Shown here piece by piece: positions 17,453 to 26,294 of a stretch of DNA of 64,000 bases. The position numbers were made by a program, and so were the translations under genes. Each line of letters begins with the position of its first letter. The first letter of the stretch is position 1. Origin of the DNA: JBELHO01 sp042091375 (GTDB lineage: Bacteria; Pseudomonadota; Gammaproteobacteria; Enterobacterales; Alteromonadaceae); the NCBI GenBank assembly GCA_042091375.1, contig JBELHO010000002.1:62001-126000 (forward strand). Direction: 5' to 3'. The notes under the pieces were generated by a model. It made no database searches and was not told the DNA's origin. It saw nothing but the letters and a program-made list of their open reading frames with translations.

Positions 17453-18388
17453 ATGCAAAAACTCTCTACATACCCTATTGGCACTGTCGGCAAAAAATGG
17501 AGTGATGCAGAAAAAACAATGTGGAGGGAACAACAACAGGTAAAAAGATCATATCATCGCGATATCTTACCTCGGATCATGTCTTTGCAAGCTCAATTTA
17601 GTGTCGATCATTATGGTTGCTTGGATTACTCCCCCAGTCAATATGATTTGTATGCTATTAAAACAGCTGATTGGGATAGCCATAAAAAGACCGTATTGAT
17701 CACCGGTGGTGTGCATGGTTACGAATCGAGTGGTGTTCATGGGGCCTTAGCGTTTATTGAGCAACACGGGGTAGATTACAGTAAATTTTTCAATCTCGTT
17801 GTGGTGCCTTGTATTAGCCCTTGGGGGTATGAAACCATAAATCGCTGGAATCCCAATGCTATAGATCCCAACCGAAGTTTTTATCAGCATAGTCCGGCAG
17901 AAGAATCTGCGGCATTAATGCGCTACATAGCTTCATTACCGATAGTATCGGCAAGTGATATTATTACTCATATTGATTTACACGAAACTACAGATACTGA
18001 TAATAGTGAATTTAGACCTGCTTTAGCGGCGCGAGACGGTATAAGTCAAGATAATTGGAATATTCCTGACGGTTTTTATTTAGTTGCAGACAGCGTTAAA
18101 CCAACTGATGATTTTCAGCGAGCGATGATCACTGCTGTTGAAAAAATTACTCATATTGCCCCCGCTGATAGGCAAAATAAACTCATTGGTGTACCTTTAG
18201 CTCAACGAGGTGTGATTCATTATGCCGCTGCTGAATTAGGGCTGTGTATGGGCATGACCGATGCAACTTTTGTAACCACCACAGAAGTGTATCCAGATAG
18301 CCCATTAGTCGATGATCAAAACTGTATCGACGCGCAAGTGGCTTGTATTAATGGTGGTTTAGATTATGTGCTAAGGCAATTGCCTTAG
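17453..18388 (+). CDS. M14-type zinc carboxypeptidase/deacylase
   Basis: A 311-residue cytoplasmic protein. Zinc ligands can be seen as H88-G-Y-E91 and the H-I-D-L-H-E-T block (His173/His177), with D-P-N-R-S-F between them, the usual substrate-binding Asn-Arg pair of the M14/aspartoacylase superfamily. A Glu in A-A-A-E-L-G-L near residue 264 is a candidate general base. There is no signal peptide, so the substrate is probably a small intracellular peptide or N-acyl amino acid. It stands alone, divergent from the cNMP-binding gene. Carboxypeptidase and deacylase activities cannot be told apart from sequence. Confidence 0.78.
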   Translation: MQKLSTYPIGTVGKKWSDAEKTMWREQQQVKRSYHRDILPRIMSLQAQFSVDHYGCLDYSPSQYDLYAIKTADWDSHKKTVLITGGVHGYESSGVHGALAFIEQHGVDYSKFFNLVVVPCISPWGYETINRWNPNAIDPNRSFYQHSPAEESAALMRYIASLPIVSASDIITHIDLHETTDTDNSEFRPALAARDGISQDNWNIPDGFYLVADSVKPTDDFQRAMITAVEKITHIAPADRQNKLIGVPLAQRGVIHYAAAELGLCMGMTDATFVTTTEVYPDSPLVDDQNCIDAQVACINGGLDYVLRQLP

Positions 18389-18547
18389 CTGATCAACTCA
18401 GTCAATTGCCTAAGTTAATTTACCCAGCACATAACAACCCATATATCGATCGGTTCATTGCCTGAAAAGCCATGCAACAATTAGCATTGAGATAGCTAAT
18501 ATTATCATTACTCAGATCACGGTCTTGATCTGCCCGAGAACATAAAC

Positions 18548-18575
18548 AGTGGTTAATGAATGTTTATTAACCACT
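18548..18575 (-). terminator. Hairpin at the 3' end of the ABC permease gene
   Basis: A perfect 10-bp inverted repeat (18548-18557 with 18566-18575) spans the permease stop codon. Only a short, interrupted U stretch follows on the minus strand, so it would be a weak terminator. Confidence 0.4.
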
Positions 18576-19761
18576 TAATTAAGTCTTTCATACTGGGCTC
18601 TTTGCCATACATGCTCATCCCCATTTTAAATAATCGACCTGCAGCCGTTCTGACATAAAAGCAGCTAACGATGACAACAGCGAGAGATATTAACGGTTGC
18701 CAAACCGGTACATCAATCAAGGACATTTTTACGGGCATGGCAACGAATGAGGTGATTGGCAAGAAACTAAGTAAATTTAGCGCCCAACCAGAAGCACTAT
18801 CCATGGTAATAAAAGTGAGGATAATAGGTAAGATAGGCAATAACATAATACTGGTTTTAGCGCTGTGGTTGGGATCGTCAATGGCTGCAGCGATAGCAGC
18901 CATAAATGCTGTGCATAAGTATACACCAGTCAAAGCAAAGGGTAACAACCAAGGCAGTAATGACCAATCAATCATCGACATATCAGGGGCATTACCATTG
19001 ATCACTACCGCGACAAATGCATAACCCAGCAGGGCAGTGATCAAGGTGGTTAACATTGCTTTGATAGCGTGCAGCATTTGCCCAAAAATCTTGCCGTCTA
19101 TCCATGTTTGTGCCGAGATACATGCGGTTAATTGTTCAGTAACTCGTTGTTGCTTTTCGCCGGTGATACTGACGAATAACTGACCGAATGAAGTAAATAC
19201 ACCAATAAATAGCAGAACTATCATGCCAATGGCAGTGGCTGTGCCTTGGCTTTGATCAGATTTTATGCGGGTATCTAAGAACTGCTTTTTAAAGCGTACT
19301 GGTTGATTTAAGATGGCTAATTGTTGCTGGTTTAAGCCTAAGCTGGCGGCGTAATCTAAACTGTATTGTTGACTCAGGACAGTTTGTAAATCCTCTTGCC
19401 AACTGTGTTTTTCACGACTTAAAATAGTTAGTTCAACAGAGCCATTACTATTGTTTTTTGGCAACAAAATAGCATCCCATTGTTCGCTGTTAGCTAATTG
19501 CGTGTTGAGGGTTTTTATTGGGGTGTTTGTATGGGTAAAGTTGAAAATGTCAGTAGACTCAAGTTGTTTTGTCGCACTGGGCACCGCAATGTTATAAGCA
19601 CTGTGTTGATCGTCTTTGATGATTTGCCACAACATAACTACTAAGGCAATAGCAATCAAAATAAGCTTTGAAATAACCTCTTGTTTCCACTTGAAAAAAT
19701 GCATAAATTCCCAGCGTGTAACTAACCATACTTGTTGTCTTTGCCCTGTTTGTTTACGCAT
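18553..19761 (-). CDS. ABC-2 type exporter permease, NatB/YhaP-like
   Basis: A 402-residue membrane protein: one N-terminal membrane segment (about 25-45), a large external domain (about 45-195), then five or so membrane segments and a short cytoplasmic tail. This is the NatB topology. The start at 19761 (M-R-K-Q-T-G) is chosen because GGAGGTG lies 6 nt upstream; an in-frame start at 19848 would overlap the ATPase gene by 86 bp. One base separates it from the ATPase stop, so the two are translationally coupled. The family exports Na+ or drugs; the cargo here is unknown. Confidence 0.85.
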   Translation of the reverse strand: MRKQTGQRQQVWLVTRWEFMHFFKWKQEVISKLILIAIALVVMLWQIIKDDQHSAYNIAVPSATKQLESTDIFNFTHTNTPIKTLNTQLANSEQWDAILLPKNNSNGSVELTILSREKHSWQEDLQTVLSQQYSLDYAASLGLNQQQLAILNQPVRFKKQFLDTRIKSDQSQGTATAIGMIVLLFIGVFTSFGQLFVSITGEKQQRVTEQLTACISAQTWIDGKIFGQMLHAIKAMLTTLITALLGYAFVAVVINGNAPDMSMIDWSLLPWLLPFALTGVYLCTAFMAAIAAAIDDPNHSAKTSIMLLPILPIILTFITMDSASGWALNLLSFLPITSFVAMPVKMSLIDVPVWQPLISLAVVIVSCFYVRTAAGRLFKMGMSMYGKEPSMKDLIKWLINIH

Positions 19762-19762
19762 T

Positions 19763-20683
19763 TTAAACACCTCCGTGATCGTTAATTGCATCGAGATATA
19801 ACTGATGTAAATCAACTTTTTTACTGTGCATGGCTTGTAATTCGCCAAGCGAAGTCAGTTGGGTTATTAATTGGTTCATTGATTGTTGTGCGGATAGCTT
19901 GATCATAAGTTTATCATTATCCACTAGGTTATATTCCATCGATGTTAAACACTGGTGTAGCTCTGTTGTATTCATTGGTTTTGTAAATTGAACAAATAAC
20001 TGGGTAGATGTATTAGCCTGCTGCTGTATCTTAGCAAGGCTACCGTATAATACGGCTTCGCCTTTATTGATCAGCAACATTCGGTCGGCAAGTTTTTCTA
20101 CCATAGCCATTTGATGAGCACTTAAAATCACCGTCATGCCTTTTGCTTTCAGCTCTTTTAAAAATTCAACGACTTTTTCTTGATTGATGGGATCAAGTCC
20201 TGAAAAAGGCTCGTCTAAAATTACCCATTTAGGTTGATGAATAACGGCGCTAATCAACTGTACCTTTTGTTGATTGCCTTTTGATAAGGTTTTTAGTTGC
20301 GCATCTTTTCTCGCTAATAAATTGAAACGATCCAACCAATAATCGGCTTCAACTAGGGCGGTGGTTTTATCCATGCCATTTAATTGCGCAAAATAAATGA
20401 GGTTTTTTAATAGCGATTTTTCTGGATATAAGCCCCTGTCTTCAGGTAAATATCCCAGTTTTTCTGGAGGAATAGAGGAGTATTTTTGTTGCTCTAGGTG
20501 CAAACATATTGACCCTTGATCGGGTTGAGTAAAACCGGTTAACATTTTCACTAAAGAGGATTTTCCTGCACCGTTAGGCCCGAGTAGAGCAAAAATCTCT
20601 CCTTGCTCGACGGTAAATGATAGTTGCTTAACCGCGGTGACCTCGGCGTATTGTTTAAGTACATTGTCTACCTGTAAATGCAT
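19763..20683 (-). CDS. ABC transporter ATPase, NatA/YhaQ-like
   Basis: A 306-residue ATP-binding subunit with Walker A G-P-N-G-A-G-K-S (34-41), signature L-S-K-G-N-Q-Q-K-V, Walker B and D-loop (V-I-L-D-E-P-F-S-G-L-D-P) and the switch histidine (S-A-H-Q-M). The G-Y-L-P-E-D-R-G-L-Y-P stretch is typical of the NatA/YhaQ group. The signature has Lys-Gly-Asn where most have Ser-Gly-Gly, which is common in this group. It is first in a two-gene operon with the permease. Confidence 0.9.
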   Translation of the reverse strand: MHLQVDNVLKQYAEVTAVKQLSFTVEQGEIFALLGPNGAGKSSLVKMLTGFTQPDQGSICLHLEQQKYSSIPPEKLGYLPEDRGLYPEKSLLKNLIYFAQLNGMDKTTALVEADYWLDRFNLLARKDAQLKTLSKGNQQKVQLISAVIHQPKWVILDEPFSGLDPINQEKVVEFLKELKAKGMTVILSAHQMAMVEKLADRMLLINKGEAVLYGSLAKIQQQANTSTQLFVQFTKPMNTTELHQCLTSMEYNLVDNDKLMIKLSAQQSMNQLITQLTSLGELQAMHSKKVDLHQLYLDAINDHGGV

Positions 20684-20991
20684 TGTTTTTCCTTGTGCAA
20701 TGATTAAATAAAGCGATATTTATGTAAACTTACTTTTGCTTGAGATGACTTCTAATGGTCAATGCTGGCTGATTTTGATTAAACGCAATAAATAACAAAA
20801 ACAACACAGTAAAACCTATGAGGTCTTTAAATGCTATTTAGTCAGTATTTCTGTCAATATATTACAAATATAAACATTTATTTTCATTGATTTTTACTAT
20901 TTTCTACAGCTTCATCGTCGGGGGTAATTATGTCTTGCATAAAATTCAGTTCATGGTATTTTTTAAGCCTATTTATTTGAGGGATTTTGTC
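20684..20991. other. Divergent intergenic region, 308 bp
   Basis: AT-rich spacer between the ABC operon and efpL. A frame open from 20887 extends efpL upstream but lacks a ribosome binding site. Nothing else stands out. Confidence 0.5.
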
Positions 20992-21567
20992 ATGCCAAAG
21001 GCGAGTGATATAAAGAAAAATGCTGCGATCGAACACAATGGTAAGGTACTCATTGTCAGAGATATAGAACGTTCTGTGCCACAGGGAAGGGCCGGTGGAA
21101 GTTTATATCGGATGCGTATGTATGACGTGGTCACGGGAGGCAAGATAGATGAAACATTTAAAGATTCAGATATGTTAAATCTTGCTGACTTGAGCCGTCG
21201 ACCTGTAATGTTTTCATATATTGATGGCGATGAATATGTGTTTATGGACAATGAAGATTATACGCCATATAACTTGCACAAAGACAGCATTGTCGAACAA
21301 GTACAATTTATCAATGAAGCTACACAAGGGTTATTAGTGATCATGGTAGACGATGCGCCAGTCGCCTTAGATTTGCCCGCGAGTGTAGAACTGGAGATTA
21401 TTGAAACAGACCCATCTATAAAAGGCGGCTCTGCTACGGCTAGAACTAAGCCTGCTATTTTATCAACCGGATTAACGGTGCAAGTGCCAGAGCATATTTC
21501 TACAGGTGATGTGATAAAAGTGAATACCGAAGAACGAAAGTTCATGGGCCGAGCTGAAAGTAAATAA
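20992..21567 (+). CDS. efpL: Elongation factor P-like protein EfpL (YeiP)
   Basis: A 191-residue protein matching E. coli YeiP (190 aa) in length and across all three domains, from M-P-K-A-S-D-I-K-K to the end R-K-F-M-G-R-A. The start at 20992 has GAGGG 9 nt upstream; the frame is open to 20887, but those residues are not part of the family. EfpL binds the ribosome and relieves stalling on proline-rich and related sequences. The tip loop of domain I carries Arg rather than the modified Lys of EF-P, in P-Q-G-R-A-G-G. The loop is about two residues longer than in E. coli (S-P-T-A-R-G-A-A-T). Confidence 0.9.
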   Translation: MPKASDIKKNAAIEHNGKVLIVRDIERSVPQGRAGGSLYRMRMYDVVTGGKIDETFKDSDMLNLADLSRRPVMFSYIDGDEYVFMDNEDYTPYNLHKDSIVEQVQFINEATQGLLVIMVDDAPVALDLPASVELEIIETDPSIKGGSATARTKPAILSTGLTVQVPEHISTGDVIKVNTEERKFMGRAESK

Positions 21568-21606
21568 GTTAACTGTTAGTGAGCAGTAAAACTGAATTTT
21601 TGTTTT

Positions 21607-21631
21607 ATAGCCTACTCGATGAGTAGGCTAT
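21607..21631. terminator. Bidirectional terminator between efpL and the cyclophilin gene
   Basis: A perfect 11-bp stem (21607-21617 with 21621-21631) and 3-nt loop, followed by CTTTT and preceded by AAAACTG...TTTTGTTTT. It lies between convergent genes. Confidence 0.8.
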
Positions 21632-21672
21632 CTTTTATCAAATAGGTTGTTAGGAACAATACTACCAGTCAA

Positions 21673-22467
21673 TTAACTGGCTTTGTTTGCTCTTCGCAAC
21701 GACAACAAGCCAACCATTACCAAAGCCAACCAAGATAAAGAGCCACCGCTACTGCTGGGCTGTTCAATATCATTATTGCCTTGATTTATTGCTGTATTTC
21801 TAACTGAGCTTAAATTTGCATCGGTACTTACCGTGTTATCGAAAATAGTAACACTGTAAATAGTGACAAAATTTTCACTGCTCGGTGATTGACAAACTGC
21901 ATCGCTATTATTTGTCACAGGAATAGCGCTGCATTTAGGTAGTGCCGCTATTGCATCAATGACTGCCATGCCGTCTTCACTATCGTTAACGACGACTTCG
22001 CCGAATACAGTAAAACCACCATTTTGAATGTCAAGTTGAGCTCCACCAGCACTATTGTTATTTAAGTTGATAAACCATTGGCTAGTGGCGCTGTTAACAT
22101 TCCCCGATACTTTTGCCATGGCAATGGTACCGCGGACATTGGAGTAAACCGGTTCATTTAAAATAGCTGGATCAGTGGCAATAGCGGTTAATGGCAGCTC
22201 CCCACTGAAGCTATAGCCACCGGCTTGTAACACAAAATTATCTTCAACACGATGGACTACCGTATTGTTATAATCTTGATCAACGACATAATTTAAAAAG
22301 TTTGCCACTGTAATAGGAGTGGTTTCGTCGTGTAAATTGATTTTAAAATCACCATGTGATGTTGAAAATTCAACAATAGTCGCATTAGCTGAGTTAACGG
22401 TGAAAAGGCTTATTGCTGAACACAGTAAAGCAGCGGTTAAAGATGATTTTTTTGATAGTAAAGACAT
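21673..22467 (-). CDS. Secreted cyclophilin-type peptidyl-prolyl isomerase with GlyGly-CTERM tail
   Basis: A 264-residue protein. The signal peptide (M-S-L-L-S-K-K ... N-A-N-A, about 30 residues) sets the start at 22467; upstream in-frame codons to 22575 are not plausible. The cyclophilin domain covers about 32-200 (F-K-I-N-L, V-V-H-R-V near the catalytic Arg, and G-T-I-A-M-A). The C-terminus is a Ser/Gly linker (S-S-S-G-G-S), a hydrophobic helix and R-R-A-N-K. This is the GlyGly-CTERM signal recognised by rhombosortase, which cuts the tail for release or surface attachment. It would fold proteins outside the inner membrane. It follows the signal peptidase gene on the same strand, 131 bp downstream. 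Confidence 0.85.
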   Translation of the reverse strand: MSLLSKKSSLTAALLCSAISLFTVNSANATIVEFSTSHGDFKINLHDETTPITVANFLNYVVDQDYNNTVVHRVEDNFVLQAGGYSFSGELPLTAIATDPAILNEPVYSNVRGTIAMAKVSGNVNSATSQWFINLNNNSAGGAQLDIQNGGFTVFGEVVVNDSEDGMAVIDAIAALPKCSAIPVTNNSDAVCQSPSSENFVTIYSVTIFDNTVSTDANLSSVRNTAINQGNNDIEQPSSSGGSLSWLALVMVGLLSLRRANKAS

Positions 22468-22598
22468 AGTTTTCTTGGCTAAGTGAATGTTGAGCGCATG
22501 ATAAGACCTGTCGCCGTAAACAACAAGTTTTTTGCAGATAAAATTGATATTTTCTGGCTTACTTATAGCAAACATTATTTCAACAGAAAATTGTCAAC

Positions 22599-23261
22599 TC
22601 AGATATCTAGCAAAAACCGATCTCCTCTGGGCAGGAAATAATTATCATAATCTAAAGAGATCACAACTGTCGATGATCTGCCAATAATTTCAGATCGCGG
22701 GACGAAACCAATGACTCGTGAGTCAGCACTGTTGTTGCGGTTGTCACCTAACACTAAGTAATGATCTACAGGCACTACGACGGCGGCAAAATGAGCTAGA
22801 CTTGAAGAGTGATGACTAAGGCGAATTTGGTGGGACAGTTGCTTGTACTTTTCATTGAATACAGTTTGCTGGGGGGATTGTTGTAAAACTCGGTAGGTTA
22901 GGCTCTGGCCATTGATCTGCAGTTTGTTGTTGTGCATTGAAATCACATCACCAGGTACCGCCATGACCCGTTTTACCAAGCGTTTATCGGCGACTTCCGA
23001 TTCAAAGATAACAATATCATTGACCTGAGGATCGGCAATTTTCAACAGTGAATGCTGAGTAAACGGCACTCTGATATCGTATGCCATTTTATTGACCAAG
23101 ATGCGATCGCCTTCAACAATAGTCGGTTGCATTGAACCCGTGGGCACATCATTCCAATCGGCAATGGCACTGCGAAAAAAGAGCATAAGCACAATGAAAA
23201 CTATTAATGAACGGTATTCTTTCCAGTAATCTATATAGCTGGCTTCGCTGTTGTTGGTCAT
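22599..23261 (-). CDS. lepB: Signal peptidase I (LepB family)
   Basis: A 220-residue inner-membrane serine protease with one N-terminal membrane segment (about 18-34). The catalytic pair is S43 in P-T-G-S-M-Q-P-T and K97 in R-L-V-K-R-V-M-A-V-P-G-D, and the G-D-N-R-N-N-S-D-S-R box E follows near residue 180. The start at 23261 has GAGGT 7 nt upstream; an in-frame start at 23318 lacks support. It is shorter than E. coli LepB (324 aa, two membrane segments) and does not sit beside lepA and rnc. It may be an additional signal peptidase rather than the housekeeping one. Confidence 0.88.
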   Translation of the reverse strand: MTNNSEASYIDYWKEYRSLIVFIVLMLFFRSAIADWNDVPTGSMQPTIVEGDRILVNKMAYDIRVPFTQHSLLKIADPQVNDIVIFESEVADKRLVKRVMAVPGDVISMHNNKLQINGQSLTYRVLQQSPQQTVFNEKYKQLSHQIRLSHHSSSLAHFAAVVVPVDHYLVLGDNRNNSADSRVIGFVPRSEIIGRSSTVVISLDYDNYFLPRGDRFLLDI

Positions 23262-23524
23262 TTTGTCTACCTCAAAAATTGTTGGTGGTTCGCTCTGGTA
23301 TAGTCTGTGTATATGCAAATTTATTACAAGCTTTAAAAAATTGTGTATTGCAAGAGTAAATAAACCAAGATTATATTTTTGTCAGTGTTCATACCCTTGA
23401 ATAAAATCACAAAAGCGCTTGCTCATTGTCACTGGAATTGCTTAACTAAACCGAATTTAGTGTAACAAAGACTGCAATTGTGCAAGTGAGTTGATGCCTT
23501 GTAATAACAAGCTAAGTGGAAATA

Positions 23525-24382
23525 ATGAATATTGATGGCAAACAAGTAGCGGCAGATTTACGCGCCTCTCTAGCGGGTGAAGTGAAAGAATTACAGAATG
23601 TTCGCGGTATAACACCTAAGCTGGTGGTGATCATAGTTGGCGAGGATCCCGCAAGCCGTGTATACGTGCGCAATAAAATCAAACAAACCACTGAAATAGG
23701 AATGATTTCAGAACAAATTACCCTACCTGAGGATAGTTCACAACAGCAATTACTCGACCATTTGAAGCGTCTTAATGCAGATGGTTCTGTGCATGGTATT
23801 CTAGTTCAGTTGCCTTTACCTGCTCATTTAGATGAAGCTATAGTACTTGATACTATCGTCCCAGAAAAAGACGTAGATGGCTTTCATGCGATGAATTCTG
23901 GCCGTTTAGTTAACGGTGATGCATCTGCTTTAGTGCCTTGTACACCACAAGGCTGTATTTTGTTGGCTAAGCAACACTTAGGCAGAAATTTATCAGGTAA
24001 ACACGCAGTGGTTATTGGCCGTTCTAATATTGTTGGTAAACCCTTAGCACTGTTGTTGCTGCAAGAAAATTGCACAGTCACTATTGCCCATTCTCATACG
24101 GTTAACTTGGCAGAAGTGTGTCAGCAGGCTGATATTCTGATCGCCGCTGTTGGTCGCGCAAACTTCGTGCGTGGCTCATGGGTTAAACCGGGAGCGACGG
24201 TGATTGATGTAGGCATTAATCGAACAGTCGTCAACGGTGTGTCGAGTCTAGTTGGCGATGTTGATTATCAGCAAGTTAGCAAAGTGTGTGCTGCCATCAC
24301 TCCTGTGCCTGGCGGTGTGGGACCCATGACCATCGCTTGTTTATTGACAAACACCTTAAAAGCAGCAAAAGCAGTTATTTAA
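23525..24382 (+). CDS. folD: FolD bifunctional methylene-THF dehydrogenase/cyclohydrolase
   Basis: A 285-residue cytoplasmic enzyme converting 5,10-methylene-THF to 10-formyl-THF with NADP. Visible are Y-V-x-x-K (catalytic Lys), the V-Q-L-P-L-P block, the G-R-S-N-I-V-G-K-P nucleotide loop, and P-V-P-G-G-V-G-P-M-T near the end. All are at family positions and the length matches E. coli FolD (288). The ATG at 23525 is preferred over the GTG at 23516, since AAGTGGA lies upstream at good spacing. It is monocistronic. Confidence 0.96.
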   Translation: MNIDGKQVAADLRASLAGEVKELQNVRGITPKLVVIIVGEDPASRVYVRNKIKQTTEIGMISEQITLPEDSSQQQLLDHLKRLNADGSVHGILVQLPLPAHLDEAIVLDTIVPEKDVDGFHAMNSGRLVNGDASALVPCTPQGCILLAKQHLGRNLSGKHAVVIGRSNIVGKPLALLLLQENCTVTIAHSHTVNLAEVCQQADILIAAVGRANFVRGSWVKPGATVIDVGINRTVVNGVSSLVGDVDYQQVSKVCAAITPVPGGVGPMTIACLLTNTLKAAKAVI

Positions 24383-24462
24383 AACTAGCCAGTGACTGCT
24401 GTTAGCTATGGCCAGTTGATAGAGAAATACAGTTGCCAGTGCGAAGCAAAAACGTCTATTGA

Positions 24463-25251
24463 TTAACCCGACGGCATCGCTAAAAGATCACTGATACTGC
24501 AGTCGAAGTGATAACGAACAAGGTCGGTTACTTTGCCTTGTCTCGCACATACCGCCATGCGATCAGACAGTTCATTACCTTCAATATTGGCATGACCCTT
24601 TACATGAGTGATTTTGACCTTGTTTTTTAGGGTTTGGTAAAGTTCAAAACAGGCTTGCACTAATTCAGGATTTTTGATCGCTTCGCCATTGGCTTTTTTC
24701 CAACCTTTTCTTTGCCAGCCGGCGGCCCATTTAGTGATGGCATCAATCGAATACTTTGAGTCTGATAAAATTTCAACGGACAAGTTTTGCTCAATATACC
24801 CTTTGCTTAATTTAAACGCGGCTAATAGGCCTTTCAATTCGGCAGTGTTGTTGGTGCCGTTGGCGTTGTACAACCCATACCAGAGTTCAGTTAAATGGCT
24901 ATTTTGATAAATGGCAATACCTGTACCTGATGCGCCTGGATTGGGAGAGCATGCCCCGTCGCTATATATCGCAATATCTGTTGATGAATGATGTTTACCT
25001 TGCTCAGAGGCAACACTAGGCGGTTGTTTAACACTTTTTGATGGTGTGTTGTTACTGGTACCTTTTTCTAGGGCGCGTTGCGCTAATGCTTTTGTGTAAC
25101 TCGCCGCAAAGGCCGCCTTTGCTTGCGCTTCGCTGGTAAACCCCATGTATTGTGCATCACTGCGACCAGCGGTAGCTGCTTTAACACTATTCCAGTTGTC
25201 AAATATACCGGTTGTTGCGCCTTTCCAGACAACGTAGTATTTTTTGGCCAC
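24463..25251 (-). CDS. rnhA: Ribonuclease HI with N-terminal viroplasmin-like RNA/DNA-binding domain
   Basis: A 262-residue protein with two domains. Residues 1-50 (K-Y-Y-V-V-W-K-G ... G-I-F-D-N-W) form the viroplasmin-like domain that binds hybrids. Residues about 92-240 are RNase H, with the acidic residues in Y-S-D-G-A, T-A-E-L-K, L-S-D-S-K and the late G-N-E-L-S-D. The H-V-K-G-H-A basic/His segment is present. It removes RNA from RNA-DNA hybrids. E. coli RnhA lacks the N-terminal domain. The start is 2 bp after the lgt stop, so it is cotranscribed with lgt. Confidence 0.92.
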   Translation of the reverse strand: MAKKYYVVWKGATTGIFDNWNSVKAATAGRSDAQYMGFTSEAQAKAAFAASYTKALAQRALEKGTSNNTPSKSVKQPPSVASEQGKHHSSTDIAIYSDGACSPNPGASGTGIAIYQNSHLTELWYGLYNANGTNNTAELKGLLAAFKLSKGYIEQNLSVEILSDSKYSIDAITKWAAGWQRKGWKKANGEAIKNPELVQACFELYQTLKNKVKITHVKGHANIEGNELSDRMAVCARQGKVTDLVRYHFDCSISDLLAMPSG

Positions 25252-25253
25252 AG

Positions 25254-26039
25254 TTAATTTCCCTTCTGTATTTTAGCGGCATTCACTACTAAATAAATCC
25301 CCACCACAAAAAATGGCAAGCTTAATAACTGTCCGGTATTCATGCTTATGTCTAGGCTATAAGCGGCTTGGCCTTGTTTGAAAAGTTCAACAACAAAGCG
25401 GGCGGTAAAGGTCAACAGTAGGAATACTCCCAGCAGCATACCGGGACGTTGTTTGATTTGACTTTGCTTATAAAGTAAATGCAAAATTAGGAATATACTC
25501 AGGTAAGCAAAGGCTTCATAAAGTTGTGCGGGGTGACGAGGAATAGTATCTACTCGTTCAAAAATAATAGCCCAAGCAACATCACTGGGTTTACCGAGTA
25601 TTTCGGCATTAATAAAATTAGCAGAACGCACAAAAATACCAAATAAAGCCGTGGCTATGGCCAAGCGATCAAGTAACCACAAATGTCTGATATGATTTTT
25701 TCGAGCGTAGAAATACACCGCGATGATCACCCCAAGGCCACCGCCATGACTGGCTAAGCCTCCTTGATGAATGGCAAGTATTTTAAGCGGGTTAGTCAAA
25801 TAGTAACTTGGATCGTAAAATAAACAATGGCCCAATCTAGCGCCAACGACAATGCCAATAACCGCATAAATTAATAAATCGTCCAGTGAGGCAATATCGA
25901 CCTCATCTTGCCGATAAATCCATTTCATGTATTGCAGGCCAGCCATGATCGCTGCCGCAAATAACGCTCCGTACCAATGAATAGTGATGGGGCCAAGTGA
26001 TAATAAAACGGGGTCAAAATTCCAAATATAGTGCTGCAC
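25254..26039 (-). CDS. lgt: Prolipoprotein diacylglyceryl transferase (Lgt) or Lgt-like paralogue
   Basis: A 261-residue inner-membrane protein with about seven membrane segments. Conserved features are W-Y-G near the N-terminus, H-Q-G-G-L-A-S-H-G-G (catalytic His region) and a late R-F-V-V-E-x-F. The Lgt signature is recognisable but altered: V-R-S-A-N-F-I-N-A-E in place of G-R-x-G-N-F-x-N-x-E. The essential Arg and Asn are kept. Lgt adds diacylglycerol to the lipobox cysteine of lipoproteins. It heads a two-gene unit with rnhA instead of the usual lgt-thyA pair, so it could be a second copy. Confidence 0.85.
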   Translation of the reverse strand: MQHYIWNFDPVLLSLGPITIHWYGALFAAAIMAGLQYMKWIYRQDEVDIASLDDLLIYAVIGIVVGARLGHCLFYDPSYYLTNPLKILAIHQGGLASHGGGLGVIIAVYFYARKNHIRHLWLLDRLAIATALFGIFVRSANFINAEILGKPSDVAWAIIFERVDTIPRHPAQLYEAFAYLSIFLILHLLYKQSQIKQRPGMLLGVFLLLTFTARFVVELFKQGQAAYSLDISMNTGQLLSLPFFVVGIYLVVNAAKIQKGN

Positions 26040-26294
26040 AAATTTACCTATTGATGATTGAAGTTTGGGCTATGTAAAAACACAATCTATGTTACTTATG
26101 GTGACATATTGCGTTGCCCCTTAATAGAGTTTGTGGTGATGTTTTGCTAATTTTTTTACCTGAGTTAATTTGCGAGTTAAAACACGTCGACAATAATTTA
26201 CTCACTTCACCCAGCAAACAACGGATTTTTATTGCCATAGTGTCAGTTATTGTTAAACTTTCGACATCGTTTTCACCTTGATTTTATTGGTTAA

